A stretch of 52,251 nt of DNA from Paludibacteraceae bacterium (lineage in GTDB: Bacteria; Bacteroidota; Bacteroidia; Bacteroidales; Paludibacteraceae), in the NCBI GenBank assembly GCA_024405815.1, contig JAKSNX010000006.1, positions 1-52,251 on the forward strand. Reading direction: 5' to 3'. The position numbers were made by a program, and so were the translations under genes. Of the stretch, positions 10,472 to 18,033 are shown piece by piece. The notes beneath the pieces were generated by a model. It had not been told where the DNA came from. It made no database searches and worked only from the letters and a program-made list of their open reading frames with translations. Position 1 is the stretch's first letter; each line of letters opens with the position of its first letter.

Positions 10472-10701
10472 AGGATAGAGAATATAACAGATATAAAACC
10501 TATAAAAATAATTATCGGAGCCACTATTATTCTGCGGTCAGAGAATATATCGGGCTCAAAATTGGCCTCACTGTCAGGACCTATATACATAACTATAAGC
10601 CCAATTACTATAATAAGCAGGCTTGCCGCTATCATATACAGATTAAATGCAGGCAAGCGTTTCTGCAAATCAGAATCTTGTTTTTTACTAATCTCTTTCA
10701 T
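10450..10701 (-). CDS. DUF3098 small membrane protein
   Basis: An 83-residue protein with two membrane helices (about 21-41 and 60-77) joined by a short polar loop ([17 protein letters not shown]). This matches DUF3098, a Bacteroidota family usually found between ftsX and uppP, as here. No function is known; the position suggests a role in envelope or cell-division work. Its ATG is the last unit of a TGTATGA array and it overlaps uppP by 22 bp. Confidence 0.85.
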   Translation of the reverse strand: MKEISKKQDSDLQKRLPAFNLYMIAASLLIIVIGLIVMYIGPDSEANFEPDIFSDRRIIVAPIIIFIGFISVIFSILCPRFKH

Positions 10702-10726
10702 ACATCATACATCATACATCATACAT
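10699..10726. repeat. Heptamer array TCATACA at the ftsX/DUF3098 junction
   Basis: Four 7-bp units fill the space between the ftsX stop codon and the DUF3098 start codon. The start ATG is itself part of the last unit. Confidence 0.9.
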
Positions 10727-11592
10727 TATATGTAATATAGCTCATTTACATTCAGCTTCAGATATCGGGTAACAGAAATATAAGTAGCAATTATGGTTAT
10801 TATTATACCCGATGCTATCATAACCAGGAACGATACCAGCAATGTGTGCAGAATTTCAGTGGTTAGGAACGATGAAATCTCTGATTGAGCCCAAAACAGT
10901 ATGGCAGACATCATACCCATTGCTATTACAGCAGCCACCAAACCTGTCACCACCCCTTCTGCAAGGAACGGTCTGCGTATAAATGAACTGGTGGCACCCA
11001 CAAGTTTCATAGTGTGGATAAGAAATCTTTTGGCATACACCGTAAGACGCACTGTATTACCTATTAGGGCATACGATATAAGAATAAGCAGCACTGCAAA
11101 CACAGAAAGCACAGCGGAAACCCTTTTAACATTCTTATTTACCGCATCTACAAGAACCTCTTGATAAATAACGTCCTTAACCTCTGGCATACGTCTGAGC
11201 TGTGCCTCTATTTGGGCTATACTGTCTGTATTGGCATAATCAGAGAATAGTTTCATCTCTATGGAGCCAAGCAGCGGATTAAACCCAAGAAACTCTACAG
11301 GGTCTTGACCTAACTCTTCCGCCAACTCTTTTGAAGCGGTCTCCTTATCTATGTATTCAGTTGATTTACAGTATAATTCAGCATCAAGTGTCTTTTGCAG
11401 TTTCTGCACATCGGCAGCTTTAACATCTTCTTTAAGAACGACAGACATGGTTATATTCTCCCTAACCGCTACAGAGAGGTCACTGGATAGCAATAACAAA
11501 GCGGTAGTTATTCCTACCAGCAAAATAACAAGTGATATACTGATTACAGATGTCACCCTTGAATTAAACAAATGAACTTTTTTCTGAGACAT
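10726..11592 (-). CDS. ftsX: Cell division permease-like protein FtsX
   Basis: FtsX works with the ATPase FtsE to switch on septal peptidoglycan hydrolases. It has an N-terminal cytoplasmic tail, one membrane helix (TSVISISLVILLVGITTALL), a periplasmic domain with LGFNPLLGSIEMKL, then three further helices and the FtsX motif MKLVGATSSFIRRPF. I chose the start MSQKKVHLF at 11592 rather than the longer frame at 11643, because the longer version overlaps the upstream yfhO gene and 11592 begins 1 bp after that gene's stop. FtsE is not in this window. The protein is 288 residues with this start. Confidence 0.93.
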   Translation of the reverse strand: MSQKKVHLFNSRVTSVISISLVILLVGITTALLLLSSDLSVAVRENITMSVVLKEDVKAADVQKLQKTLDAELYCKSTEYIDKETASKELAEELGQDPVEFLGFNPLLGSIEMKLFSDYANTDSIAQIEAQLRRMPEVKDVIYQEVLVDAVNKNVKRVSAVLSVFAVLLILISYALIGNTVRLTVYAKRFLIHTMKLVGATSSFIRRPFLAEGVVTGLVAAVIAMGMMSAILFWAQSEISSFLTTEILHTLLVSFLVMIASGIIITIIATYISVTRYLKLNVNELYYI

Positions 11593-11593
11593 T

Positions 11594-14161
11594 TTATACC
11601 TTGTTTTTCTTTTTTCTAAAAATTTTTGCAAAGATAATACCACAAAAAGCCAAAGTCAAGAAAACAGAGGAAATAATTGATAAAATTTTTCCCGTTTTAT
11701 AAGATGACGGCTCAAATTTAAATGTAATATTGTAATTTCCAGGCTCTAAATTCATTGCCCTAAGCAGGTAATCCGCCCTAAAGAAAGGCACCTCCTTATC
11801 GCCTATGTAGGCTTTCCAACCTGTATAATAGAAAATTTCTGAGAATACAGCAAGTTGTTTACTACCCGATGAGAAAGAGTACACAAGTTTATTAGGCTCA
11901 TACGATATAAGTGTTATCTCAGCATCGGAGGTATCAAATACAGAATCAGTTATATTTTCTGCCAATGCCTTATCCACCAACACAGTAGATTGCAGATTCA
12001 CCGCATCAAGCATATTTATCTCATCATCGGGTGTATCAACCAACTTAACATTATCCACAAGCCAGGCATTCCCATAGGCGTGCTTATTAAGCACAGGCAA
12101 TGATGCACTTGAAATTATTATATACTTGGTATTTAGCATATTAAGTATAGGAGTGGCATTAAGGGCTTTATCAAGGTCAGCCTCTGTACGCATATTCCTG
12201 AAACCCGATGTCAGATTCTTAATCTCAGGAGCCAGCTGTAACTCTATAAGTTCCTGATACCTACGCATCTTAACTGCACTGTAACCGCCCACTGTCTTGT
12301 GGAAATAAGAAGGTTGAGAGCTATTGAATATATCAACCGTCAAATCCAGCACCCTATAAGAGAGCGTATTGTCAGTAAGAATCGCCCTATCTGCGAATGA
12401 TGGGGTAAACGGAGTCTCCACTGCCTTATTCTCAACAAAATTACTGCTGTTAAGGTAATCTTTTGCAATAGGAATCATATCCACGGCAAATAAAACTACA
12501 AGAACTATAGTTGTCCATAACGTCTTAACCTTTCCGCTTAAATGGGCATATAGAACAACTGCCGTAAGAACTATAAATAAGAATGAACGCCACGCACCTG
12601 CCTGTAGCAAATCCATACGGTCTGCCGGCAATGTCTCCTTTAGAAATGCGTAGGTGCCTGTAAACTGTGCATCAGCTGGCGATACAAACGTACCTGCCAA
12701 CGTTGGAATCAGTGCAAACAGCAGACACAAGCCACCTGAAATACACAGTGATATGGTAACAGACTTCCTTTTGGTTTTTTTATCAATAGTGGTGGAGAAC
12801 ATCTCCTTTAGGGCAAGCATAGCCATAATGCACATTGCAAGGCATGTTATGGTAAGAGTCATGGATACCGTACGGAACTTATTGTACATAGGCACATAGT
12901 CTATAAAGAAGTCTGTAACAGGCATAAAGTTTCTACCCCACGATAGAACCAAGCCTAACAACGCCGCGGCAAGCAGCCACCATTTATGCCTTGACGGAAC
13001 TATACACAGTCCCACTATAAATAGGAAACACACTATAGCACCCACATAAACAGGACCTGCTGTAAACGGTTGGTCTCCCCAATACAGAGGCAGGTTAAAC
13101 GTGTACATGAATTCAGCCAGATTCTTTGGAATAAAAGAGTTTGGGTTATTCTGCATAATGCGGTCTATACGCTCTTTTTCTGCCAAGGTAAGCTCTTTTT
13201 GAGCCTTTTTAAGCCCTGTAAGCTCCCCTATAGTCTCCGCTGTTTTGGAATCCTGGTCAAGTGTGCCTACAGAAGCACCACCCTTAAAATCGGGTATAAG
13301 AAGAGTGAAAGACTCCCCTATTCCGTAACTCCATTGTGTTATATAATCCTTATCAAGCCCATTACTATCGCCACCATTTACTGTGAGTCCGTTACTGTCG
13401 CCGCGCATCGTGGCTTTTACATACTCTTGGGTTGTAAGTATCCTTGTGGCGTTAAGACCTACTGCTACTACCGCCCCAATAATCAGGCACCCCAATGCCT
13501 TCGCAAAATCGGGTAAAGTCTTCTCCTTAATTGCAAAAATAAGTTCAGAAACACCATAACATATAACCATAAACAGTGTATAGTATATAATCTGAACATG
13601 GTTTGCATAGAGTCCCAAACCAAGAAACAATGCCAGCATAGACGCACCTATCAGACGGTTACGCCTTGTACGCTCCTTAAACGCATAATATATGGATGCT
13701 ATTATAGGTGCCATATAGGCTATGGCAACAGCCTTGGTATTATGCCCCGCCACTATAATGATAAGGTTATACGTTCCAAAAGCAAACGCTATGGCACCAC
13801 CTATAGACAGGTACGGATTCACCCCAAACGCTATAAGCAGAATATAGAAACCTATAAGATAGAGGAACACCCTATACGTAGGACCGGGCAATACTCTAAG
13901 AACATTATCTATATATTTGGCAACCGAAGCGGGCTCCTCCATACTTATTTGGTATGTAGGCATGCCACCAAACATGGCATCAGTCCATAGTGTAGGCTCG
14001 CTGTGAGTCTTATTGTACTCCACCGCCTCATGGCTCATACCTAAAAAGCTCTGAATATCCGAACCAAATATGGTTTTACCCTGAAATACGGGATACAAAT
14101 AGGCAAAAGTAATTATCAGAAATACTACAACTGCAACGATGTGGGGTACAAATTTTTTCAT
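11594..14161 (-). CDS. YfhO-family multispanning membrane protein
   Basis: An 855-residue membrane protein matching the YfhO family (GT-C-like fold): an N-terminal helix followed by a long outside loop with a TLWTDAMFGGMPTYQ segment, about 12 hydrophobic helices up to residue 560, then a large soluble outer domain and a final helix before a Lys-rich tail. In Firmicutes YfhO relatives help attach sugars to teichoic acids. In Bacteroidota the role is not established, but polyprenyl-phosphate-sugar-dependent glycosylation outside the membrane is a reasonable guess. It heads the yfhO-ftsX-DUF3098-uppP-truB-queA string and has a TAnnTTTG promoter element at 14182-14189. Confidence 0.85.
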   Translation of the reverse strand: MKKFVPHIVAVVVFLIITFAYLYPVFQGKTIFGSDIQSFLGMSHEAVEYNKTHSEPTLWTDAMFGGMPTYQISMEEPASVAKYIDNVLRVLPGPTYRVFLYLIGFYILLIAFGVNPYLSIGGAIAFAFGTYNLIIIVAGHNTKAVAIAYMAPIIASIYYAFKERTRRNRLIGASMLALFLGLGLYANHVQIIYYTLFMVICYGVSELIFAIKEKTLPDFAKALGCLIIGAVVAVGLNATRILTTQEYVKATMRGDSNGLTVNGGDSNGLDKDYITQWSYGIGESFTLLIPDFKGGASVGTLDQDSKTAETIGELTGLKKAQKELTLAEKERIDRIMQNNPNSFIPKNLAEFMYTFNLPLYWGDQPFTAGPVYVGAIVCFLFIVGLCIVPSRHKWWLLAAALLGLVLSWGRNFMPVTDFFIDYVPMYNKFRTVSMTLTITCLAMCIMAMLALKEMFSTTIDKKTKRKSVTISLCISGGLCLLFALIPTLAGTFVSPADAQFTGTYAFLKETLPADRMDLLQAGAWRSFLFIVLTAVVLYAHLSGKVKTLWTTIVLVVLFAVDMIPIAKDYLNSSNFVENKAVETPFTPSFADRAILTDNTLSYRVLDLTVDIFNSSQPSYFHKTVGGYSAVKMRRYQELIELQLAPEIKNLTSGFRNMRTEADLDKALNATPILNMLNTKYIIISSASLPVLNKHAYGNAWLVDNVKLVDTPDDEINMLDAVNLQSTVLVDKALAENITDSVFDTSDAEITLISYEPNKLVYSFSSGSKQLAVFSEIFYYTGWKAYIGDKEVPFFRADYLLRAMNLEPGNYNITFKFEPSSYKTGKILSIISSVFLTLAFCGIIFAKIFRKKKNKV

Positions 14162-14181
14162 AATGCAAAATTTTGGGGTTA

Positions 14182-14189
14182 CAAAGTTA
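14182..14189 (-). promoter_or_regulatory. -7 element (TAACTTTG) of the yfhO operon
   Basis: TAACTTTG on the minus strand fits the Bacteroidota -7 consensus and sits 21 bp before the yfhO start codon. I see no perfect -33 TTTG at the right spacing. Confidence 0.55.
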
Positions 14190-14196
14190 CAATTTT

Positions 14197-14228
14197 TTTG
14201 CAGAATCCTAAAAAACTGATTAACTTTG
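14197..14228 (+). promoter_or_regulatory. Promoter of tRNA-Pro(CGG)
   Basis: TTTG (14197-14200), 20 bp, TAACTTTG (14221-14228): a consensus -33/-7 pair, with the tRNA 5' end 30 bp further on. It is divergent from the yfhO promoter. Confidence 0.75.
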
Positions 14229-14258
14229 CACCACTTTTTACAAAAAATTCCATAAAGG

Positions 14259-14331
14259 CGGGGTTTAGCGCAGTTGGTAGCGCGCTACGTTCGGGACGTA
14301 GAGGTCGCAAGTTCGAATCTTGTAACCCCGA
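14259..14331 (+). tRNA. tRNA-Pro (anticodon CGG)
   Basis: A full cloverleaf folds by eye: acceptor CGGGGTT/AACCCCG, D stem GCGC/GCGC, anticodon stem CTACG/CGTAG with loop TTCGGGA (anticodon CGG at 14292-14294), T stem GCAAG/CTTGT with loop TTCGAAT, and discriminator A. CCA is not encoded. It reads codon CCG. Confidence 0.95.
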
Positions 14332-14344
14332 CAAGAGGGAAAGC

Positions 14345-14382
14345 AAAAGAGAATGCAAATAAAATTTGCATTCTCTTTTTTG
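14345..14382 (+). terminator. Rho-independent terminator after tRNA-Pro(CGG)
   Basis: A 16-bp perfect stem (14345-14360 with 14364-14379), loop AAA, followed by a run of T. The A/T flanks make it usable in both directions, but on the plus strand it ends the tRNA transcript. Confidence 0.85.
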
Positions 14383-14431
14383 TTTACACTGAGCGTTGTG
14401 AGCTTGCTCACATAAGCGGAAGTGTGAACAT

Positions 14432-14470
14432 AAAAGAGCACCACACGCTTGTGTGGTGCTCTTTTGTTTT
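14432..14470. terminator. Perfect 15-bp hairpin, terminator of ndh (bidirectional)
   Basis: Arms 14432-14446 and 14451-14465 pair perfectly (AAAAGAGCACCACAC with its complement) around the loop GCTT. On the minus strand the hairpin lies about 70 bp after the ndh stop and ends in a T run. On the plus strand it is also followed by GTTTT, so it can stop transcription from both sides. Confidence 0.75.
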
Positions 14471-14500
14471 CTCTCTTTAGCCAGCCCACGGCAGTGTATC

Positions 14501-14530
14501 AAGATCACGGAGCGAATGCGACGTAATCTT
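14501..14530 (+). repeat. Hairpin with conserved loop GAGCGAATGCGA
   Basis: Arms AAGATCACG and CGTAATCTT pair (one G-U) around a 12-nt loop GAGCGAATGCGA. A second hairpin at 16082-16107 has different arms but almost the same loop. It lies just outside the ndh stop codon, about 170 bp after tRNA-Pro(CGG). Confidence 0.6.
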
Positions 14531-14534
14531 GTTT

Positions 14535-15806
14535 CTACCTCTTCCCCTTAAACATCAGCAGTCTTAGTGAACCTATGTAGTTAAAGTAGTTTATAATCCA
14601 GTCAAATAGAACAATAATTTTGTTCTTTACACCTAAAATGGAGCGAAGGTGAATGACCATCCACATACCCCATGCTATAAAGCCACTAAAATGCATTCCA
14701 CCTATGTCAGCCACAGCCTTGTTTCTGCCAATGGTTGCCATTGAGCCAAGATTAACATACTTGAACGTCTTTCTCTCCTTGCCTTTAGCCACAGCATTCA
14801 GATTCTTGGCAATAAGTTTTGCCTGCTGCATTGCAACCTGAGCCATCTGCGGATGTCCGTTTGGATAAGCATCTTCAGTGGTAACGGCTATATCGCCAGC
14901 GGCAAATACGGAATCCATACCCGACACCTCCATATATTGGTTGCACATAATTCTACCGCCCTTGCCTATGCTTGTTTCCGGCACACCGTCCAATGTTACG
15001 GCAATAACACCGCTGACCCATATCAGAATCCTTGCCTTAATGGTGGAGCCGTCATCCATAATTACGCTGTGGGTCTTTTCATCATAATCAACCACACGCT
15101 TGCCTGCTATAATCTCCACACCCATCTTTTCCAAATCTCTGCGTGCACATTTAGATGCCTGTTCAGACATCGATGCCAAAATAGAGGAACTGATTAAGTA
15201 AATATGGATTTTTTCAATATCAATGGTCTTGAAGTTCTTTGGAAGCACGTAACGGCGCATTTCACTAAGAAGCCCAGATATCTCCACGCCTGTGGCACCG
15301 CCACCTACAACCACAAAATTGTAGTAACTGTCCTTATTCTCATCAGTTGCCGTAAGAGATGCCTCAATGTTCTCTATCATTCTGTTTCTGATGAGTATGG
15401 ACTCCTCAACACTCTTCATAGGAAGCCCCACCTTCTCAATGTTTTTATTACCACGGAAATTGGTTGTGGCACCTGCACATATAACAAGGTAGTCATAACT
15501 CAATGTACCAAGACCTGTCTTAATGGTCTTTTTCTGAGAATCAACACTCAGCACTTTTGTCAAGCGGAAATGAAAATCCTTTTTCTTATGGAAAAGCCTT
15601 CTGAATGGGAAACATATAGAGGCGGCTTCCAAACCCGATGAGGTTACCTGATAAATAAGGGGCTGGAACTGATGATAATTGTTCTGGTCTATCAGAACGG
15701 TTTGATACAGATTCTCATCTATGTTGTTTATAAAGGTTATGCCAGCAAAACCGCCACCAATAACCACAACTCTCTTTTTATCTGTTTCAGGAATTGAAAG
15801 GTTCAT
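14535..15806 (-). CDS. ndh: Type II NADH dehydrogenase (NDH-2)
   Basis: A membrane-associated flavoprotein of 423 residues that passes electrons from NADH to quinone without pumping protons. The FAD-binding motif VVVIGGGFAGITF is near residues 13-25, the NADH-binding motif VVVGGGATGVEISG near 163-176, and the late FAD motif VFAAGDIAV near 305. A C-terminal hydrophobic/amphipathic segment (GFIAWGMWMVIHLRSIL, IIVLFDWIINYFNYIG) should anchor it to the inner membrane. It is a single gene with its own promoter element (TAATTTTG at 15862-15869) and terminator, flanked on both sides by tRNA-Pro genes on the other strand. Confidence 0.93.
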   Translation of the reverse strand: MNLSIPETDKKRVVVIGGGFAGITFINNIDENLYQTVLIDQNNYHQFQPLIYQVTSSGLEAASICFPFRRLFHKKKDFHFRLTKVLSVDSQKKTIKTGLGTLSYDYLVICAGATTNFRGNKNIEKVGLPMKSVEESILIRNRMIENIEASLTATDENKDSYYNFVVVGGGATGVEISGLLSEMRRYVLPKNFKTIDIEKIHIYLISSSILASMSEQASKCARRDLEKMGVEIIAGKRVVDYDEKTHSVIMDDGSTIKARILIWVSGVIAVTLDGVPETSIGKGGRIMCNQYMEVSGMDSVFAAGDIAVTTEDAYPNGHPQMAQVAMQQAKLIAKNLNAVAKGKERKTFKYVNLGSMATIGRNKAVADIGGMHFSGFIAWGMWMVIHLRSILGVKNKIIVLFDWIINYFNYIGSLRLLMFKGKR

Positions 15807-15861
15807 AAATAGACACGTAATTTATTTTATTATCATTATTATTAATTTCCGTTTGACAATG

Positions 15862-15869
15862 CAAAATTA
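15862..15869 (-). promoter_or_regulatory. -7 element (TAATTTTG) of ndh
   Basis: TAATTTTG on the minus strand fits TAnnTTTG and lies 55 bp before the ndh ATG. It faces the promoter of tRNA-Pro(GGG). Confidence 0.5.
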
Positions 15870-15881
15870 CAAAAAAATTAT

Positions 15882-15889
15882 TACATTTG
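15882..15889 (+). promoter_or_regulatory. -7 element (TACATTTG) of tRNA-Pro(GGG)
   Basis: TACATTTG fits TAnnTTTG and lies 17 bp before the tRNA. The nearest TTTG upstream (15852-15855) is 26 bp away, longer than the usual 19-21. Confidence 0.5.
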
Positions 15890-15906
15890 CAGCGCAAATA
15901 AAAAAG

Positions 15907-15981
15907 CGGGATGTAGCTCAGCCCGGTTAGAGTACGCGTCTGGGGGGCGCGTGGTCGCTGGTTCGAATCCAGTCATCCCGA
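15907..15981 (+). tRNA. tRNA-Pro (anticodon GGG)
   Basis: Cloverleaf by eye: acceptor CGGGATG/CATCCCG, D stem GCTC/GAGT, anticodon stem CGCGT/GCGCG with loop CTGGGGG (anticodon GGG at 15942-15944), T stem GCTGG/CCAGT with loop TTCGAAT, discriminator A. CCA is not encoded. It reads CCC and CCU, complementing the CGG isoacceptor 1.6 kb away. Confidence 0.93.
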
Positions 15982-15989
15982 CAAAACAA

Positions 15990-16028
15990 AAAAGAGTTTC
16001 CACTGAAAGGTGGAAACTCTTTTGTTTT
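15990..16028 (+). terminator. Terminator after tRNA-Pro(GGG)
   Basis: A 14-bp stem (15990-16003 with 16010-16023), loop TGAAAG, then GTTTT. It follows the tRNA by 8 bp. Confidence 0.85.
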
Positions 16029-16080
16029 GATGGGGTGCGTCAAGAGTTTACTCTTGAAAGCACACAAGCAAAACAAAAGT

Positions 16081-16118
16081 AAGTTACTGAGCGATAGCGA
16101 AGTAACTCTTTTTTGTTT
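16081..16118 (+). repeat. Hairpin with conserved loop GAGCGATAGCGA, followed by a T run
   Basis: Arms AGTTACT (16082-16088) and AGTAACT (16101-16107) enclose GAGCGATAGCGA; CTTTTTTGTTTT follows, so it can also act as a terminator. A smaller hairpin, CAAGAG/CTCTTG, lies at 16041-16056. The loop matches that of the hairpin at 14501-14530 at nearly every base while the arms differ. Confidence 0.6.
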
Positions 16119-16254
16119 TACAGCCTACCCACGGTAGTGAGTCTGGTTCAGGCTATGCCTGCCTTTTTGTCGTGACTCGGCATAATCCAAGTAAACTTGG
16201 CTTCTGCTCTCGCTACTCCAAAAATTCACCGAACCGTAAGGTGAGGTAATCCAG

Positions 16255-16413
16255 TCAAGTGAATGAGAAGATTGACAGAATATCTGCTGATAGAAATTGT
16301 TCCACGGAGATGGCATCGCCGCTAACAACAATGGTTGTACAATCCTTAACCCTCTTTTTAAGTTCATGCAAACCTGCATTATCTTGTCTTCTGCCACTCT
16401 TTATATAAAATTC
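16255..16413 (-). pseudogene. C-terminal gene relic, possibly of an AAA/DUF4143-type ATPase
   Basis: A minus-strand frame of 52 codons bounded by stops, with no start codon. The translation (EFYIKSGRRQDNAGL ... ISVEQFLSADI) has a natural protein composition and reminds me of the tail of ATP-binding DUF4143-type proteins, where a K-S-G-R segment is followed by a short alpha/beta end. The upstream part is replaced by the 22-bp repeats. The family call is from memory and weak; a chance open frame is possible. Confidence 0.3.
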
Positions 16414-16462
16414 TCAATTATCATACAAAAAATTCTCAATATTATGTCTAAAAATTCTCAAT
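16410..16462. repeat. Three direct repeats with a 22-bp period
   Basis: ATTCTCAAT occurs at 16410, 16432 and 16454, exactly 22 bp apart; the last two copies share about 20 of 22 bases (ATTCTCAATATTA[T/C]GTCTAAA). The spacing is two helical turns, which would place bound proteins on one DNA face. No clear gene depends on it. Confidence 0.7.
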
Positions 16463-16480
16463 ATTACGTCTAAACTGCAC

Positions 16481-16522
16481 AAAAACAACAAAAGTCAAGA
16501 GATTTTGTTGTCTCTTGACTTT
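16481..16522 (-). terminator. Terminator of the cstA-epimerase operon
   Basis: A perfect 12-bp stem (AAAGTCAAGAGA 16491-16502 with 16511-16522), loop of 8 nt, followed on the minus strand by TGTTGTTTTTG. It lies about 27 bp after the epimerase stop. Confidence 0.75.
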
Positions 16523-16546
16523 CATACATCATACATCATACATCAA
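16523..16546. repeat. Heptamer array TCATACA after the epimerase gene
   Basis: Three 7-bp units between the epimerase stop codon (16549) and its terminator. Same orientation as the other four TCATACA arrays relative to the minus-strand transcript. Confidence 0.9.
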
Positions 16547-16548
16547 TC

Positions 16549-18033
16549 TCACTCCCACCCGTCAAAAATATCCTCGCCGTAGAAATTGTTCTCATCTTTA
16601 GAGTGGATGGGGTACCAGATTTGGGCAAAGAATGGGTTGTTTTTTGCTATCTTATCATAATCCCAAGGGGCTGGTGTACATTCAGGACACCAATGACCAC
16701 CAAGCAGAACAAGTGCAGGCGATGCCTCAAAAGTGTGACCCTCTGCACATTGCCATTTTAATTTTGTAGCCATATCGCCCTTAATCATAGTTTTAGAGAG
16801 ACATTTGCCACCACGGAACGCCGCAGCCTCCTGCATATCCTTTATGTCAAGTTCTGATACAGGCTTGGTCTCATCATAGCCGTGCTTAATATCTACCACA
16901 GGAGTCTCTGACGGACGGCTTAAATCCTGCTCTTTCCAAGGCTTGATAGCCTTATACGCCTCCAATGAGCCGTAGTAAGCCGCTATACGTTGCTTTTCGT
17001 TATTCTTAATCCAATACTGAGTACCCCATTTTTTCTTATAAGCCATAGGCTTCATTGCAAGTTTAATAATAAATGCAGGGCATATCTTAGCAAGAGAGTA
17101 GAACCAAGGTAGTTGCTTTCCCATCTGTTTAAAATACTCATCTACAGGCACATTGGCACGGAAATGCAGGTAATTCTCCAACTTATCGCTATCCTGATAC
17201 CATTGTCCGTGGAAATTGCGAAGCACAAACCATTGAGGCTCAAAAATTTTCTCTGGCTTAGGGCAAGATATTGTATCTAATAACTTGCATTCAAACTCAT
17301 AGTTGGTAAGGCGATACTCTTTACCAGAGCCTATGTTGTAAAAATTGTTCCAGAACTCATCAGGCACGTTATCCTCAACCACATTGGCAAGCAATCTACC
17401 CGAATCCTCCACTGTAGCCCACTCAAGCACGCCTCTTAATGGCACATGGAACATAATAGGGTCATAATGGCTTAGTATGCCTGGGTGCAGAATACCCGAT
17501 TGACGCAAACTTACCCAATTCTTTATACCCGATTCCACTATAGCCTTCTCAGCCCTTGTCTTGGATATGGCGTAATGGTCATATACACTTATGCAGATAG
17601 GGTCACCTGTTCTGCCCCAATGTATAGGCTCACTACGGTCTGATGTCTGAGCCACAGTGCCTATATACACCACCTTAATATCATCCTTGTTAGGCTGTGC
17701 AAGAACCGCTTTGGCTATATTCTCCGCCGCACCCACATTTGTTTTGATAGTTCTCTTAGGAAAATAGTCTGCTGCCGGCGATACCATACCACCCACGTGC
17801 AGTACGTAATCTGCACCTGTAACGCCCTTTAGCACATCATCGTAGTTAAGAAGATTACCCCAAACCACCTTAAAGCCATCCATTGCCATATATGGAGCAA
17901 GTTTCTTTCTGTTAACCTTGCTGTCACGTGCAAGAGCCACTATATTAAAGCGGTCAAGTTTCTTTGTCAACTCCTTGAGCCCGGCGGAACCCATAACTCC
18001 GGTAACACCGGTAATAAAGACTGTCTTTTTCAT
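16549..18033 (-). CDS. NAD-dependent epimerase/dehydratase fused to a C-terminal zinc-binding module
   Basis: Residues 1 to about 330 form an extended short-chain dehydrogenase/epimerase: the nucleotide-binding motif TGVTGVMGSAGLKEL at 8-22, a VLHVGGMVSPAADYFP segment and the catalytic Tyr-x3-Lys in VYDHYAISKTRAEK. Substrate is unknown. Unusually for the family, the tail (about 415-494) carries C429-x3-H433 and C449-x2-C452 in WQCAEGHTF ... HWCPECTP, the spacing of a treble-clef zinc finger. Its ATG overlaps the cstA stop (ATGA, 4 bp), so the two are translated together. The role could be sugar or lipid modification, but the cstA coupling gives no clear pathway. Confidence 0.85.
   Translation of the reverse strand: MKKTVFITGVTGVMGSAGLKELTKKLDRFNIVALARDSKVNRKKLAPYMAMDGFKVVWGNLLNYDDVLKGVTGADYVLHVGGMVSPAADYFPKRTIKTNVGAAENIAKAVLAQPNKDDIKVVYIGTVAQTSDRSEPIHWGRTGDPICISVYDHYAISKTRAEKAIVESGIKNWVSLRQSGILHPGILSHYDPIMFHVPLRGVLEWATVEDSGRLLANVVEDNVPDEFWNNFYNIGSGKEYRLTNYEFECKLLDTISCPKPEKIFEPQWFVLRNFHGQWYQDSDKLENYLHFRANVPVDEYFKQMGKQLPWFYSLAKICPAFIIKLAMKPMAYKKKWGTQYWIKNNEKQRIAAYYGSLEAYKAIKPWKEQDLSRPSETPVVDIKHGYDETKPVSELDIKDMQEAAAFRGGKCLSKTMIKGDMATKLKWQCAEGHTFEASPALVLLGGHWCPECTPAPWDYDKIAKNNPFFAQIWYPIHSKDENNFYGEDIFDGWE

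Larger units (their letters stand above)
16119..16548. other. Gene-poor 430-bp stretch between tRNA-Pro(GGG) and the epimerase gene
   Basis: No convincing gene. It holds an 18-bp segment (AGCCTACCCACGGTAGTG, 16123-16140) that resembles one near the other tRNA-Pro (AGCCAGCCCACGGCAGTG, 14479-14496), a protein-like relic (16255-16413), three 22-bp repeats (16410-16462), a terminator (16481-16522) and a TCATACA array (16523-16546). It looks like a scar or repeat-rich junction. Confidence 0.6.

Noticed and set aside
9646-10726. TCATACA arrays as small CRISPR loci
   Set aside because: The units are contiguous 7-bp repeats with no unique spacers and no cas genes are in the window.
14179-14508. Frames across tRNA-Pro(CGG)
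   Set aside because: They cross the tRNA and two terminators; chance open frames.
16125-16397. Minus-strand frame of 90 codons as a gene
   Set aside because: It overlaps hairpin and repeat sequence, has an unlikely composition and competes with a more protein-like frame at 16255-16413.
16410-16462. Replication iterons
   Set aside because: Only three copies, no rep gene, and a chromosomal housekeeping setting.
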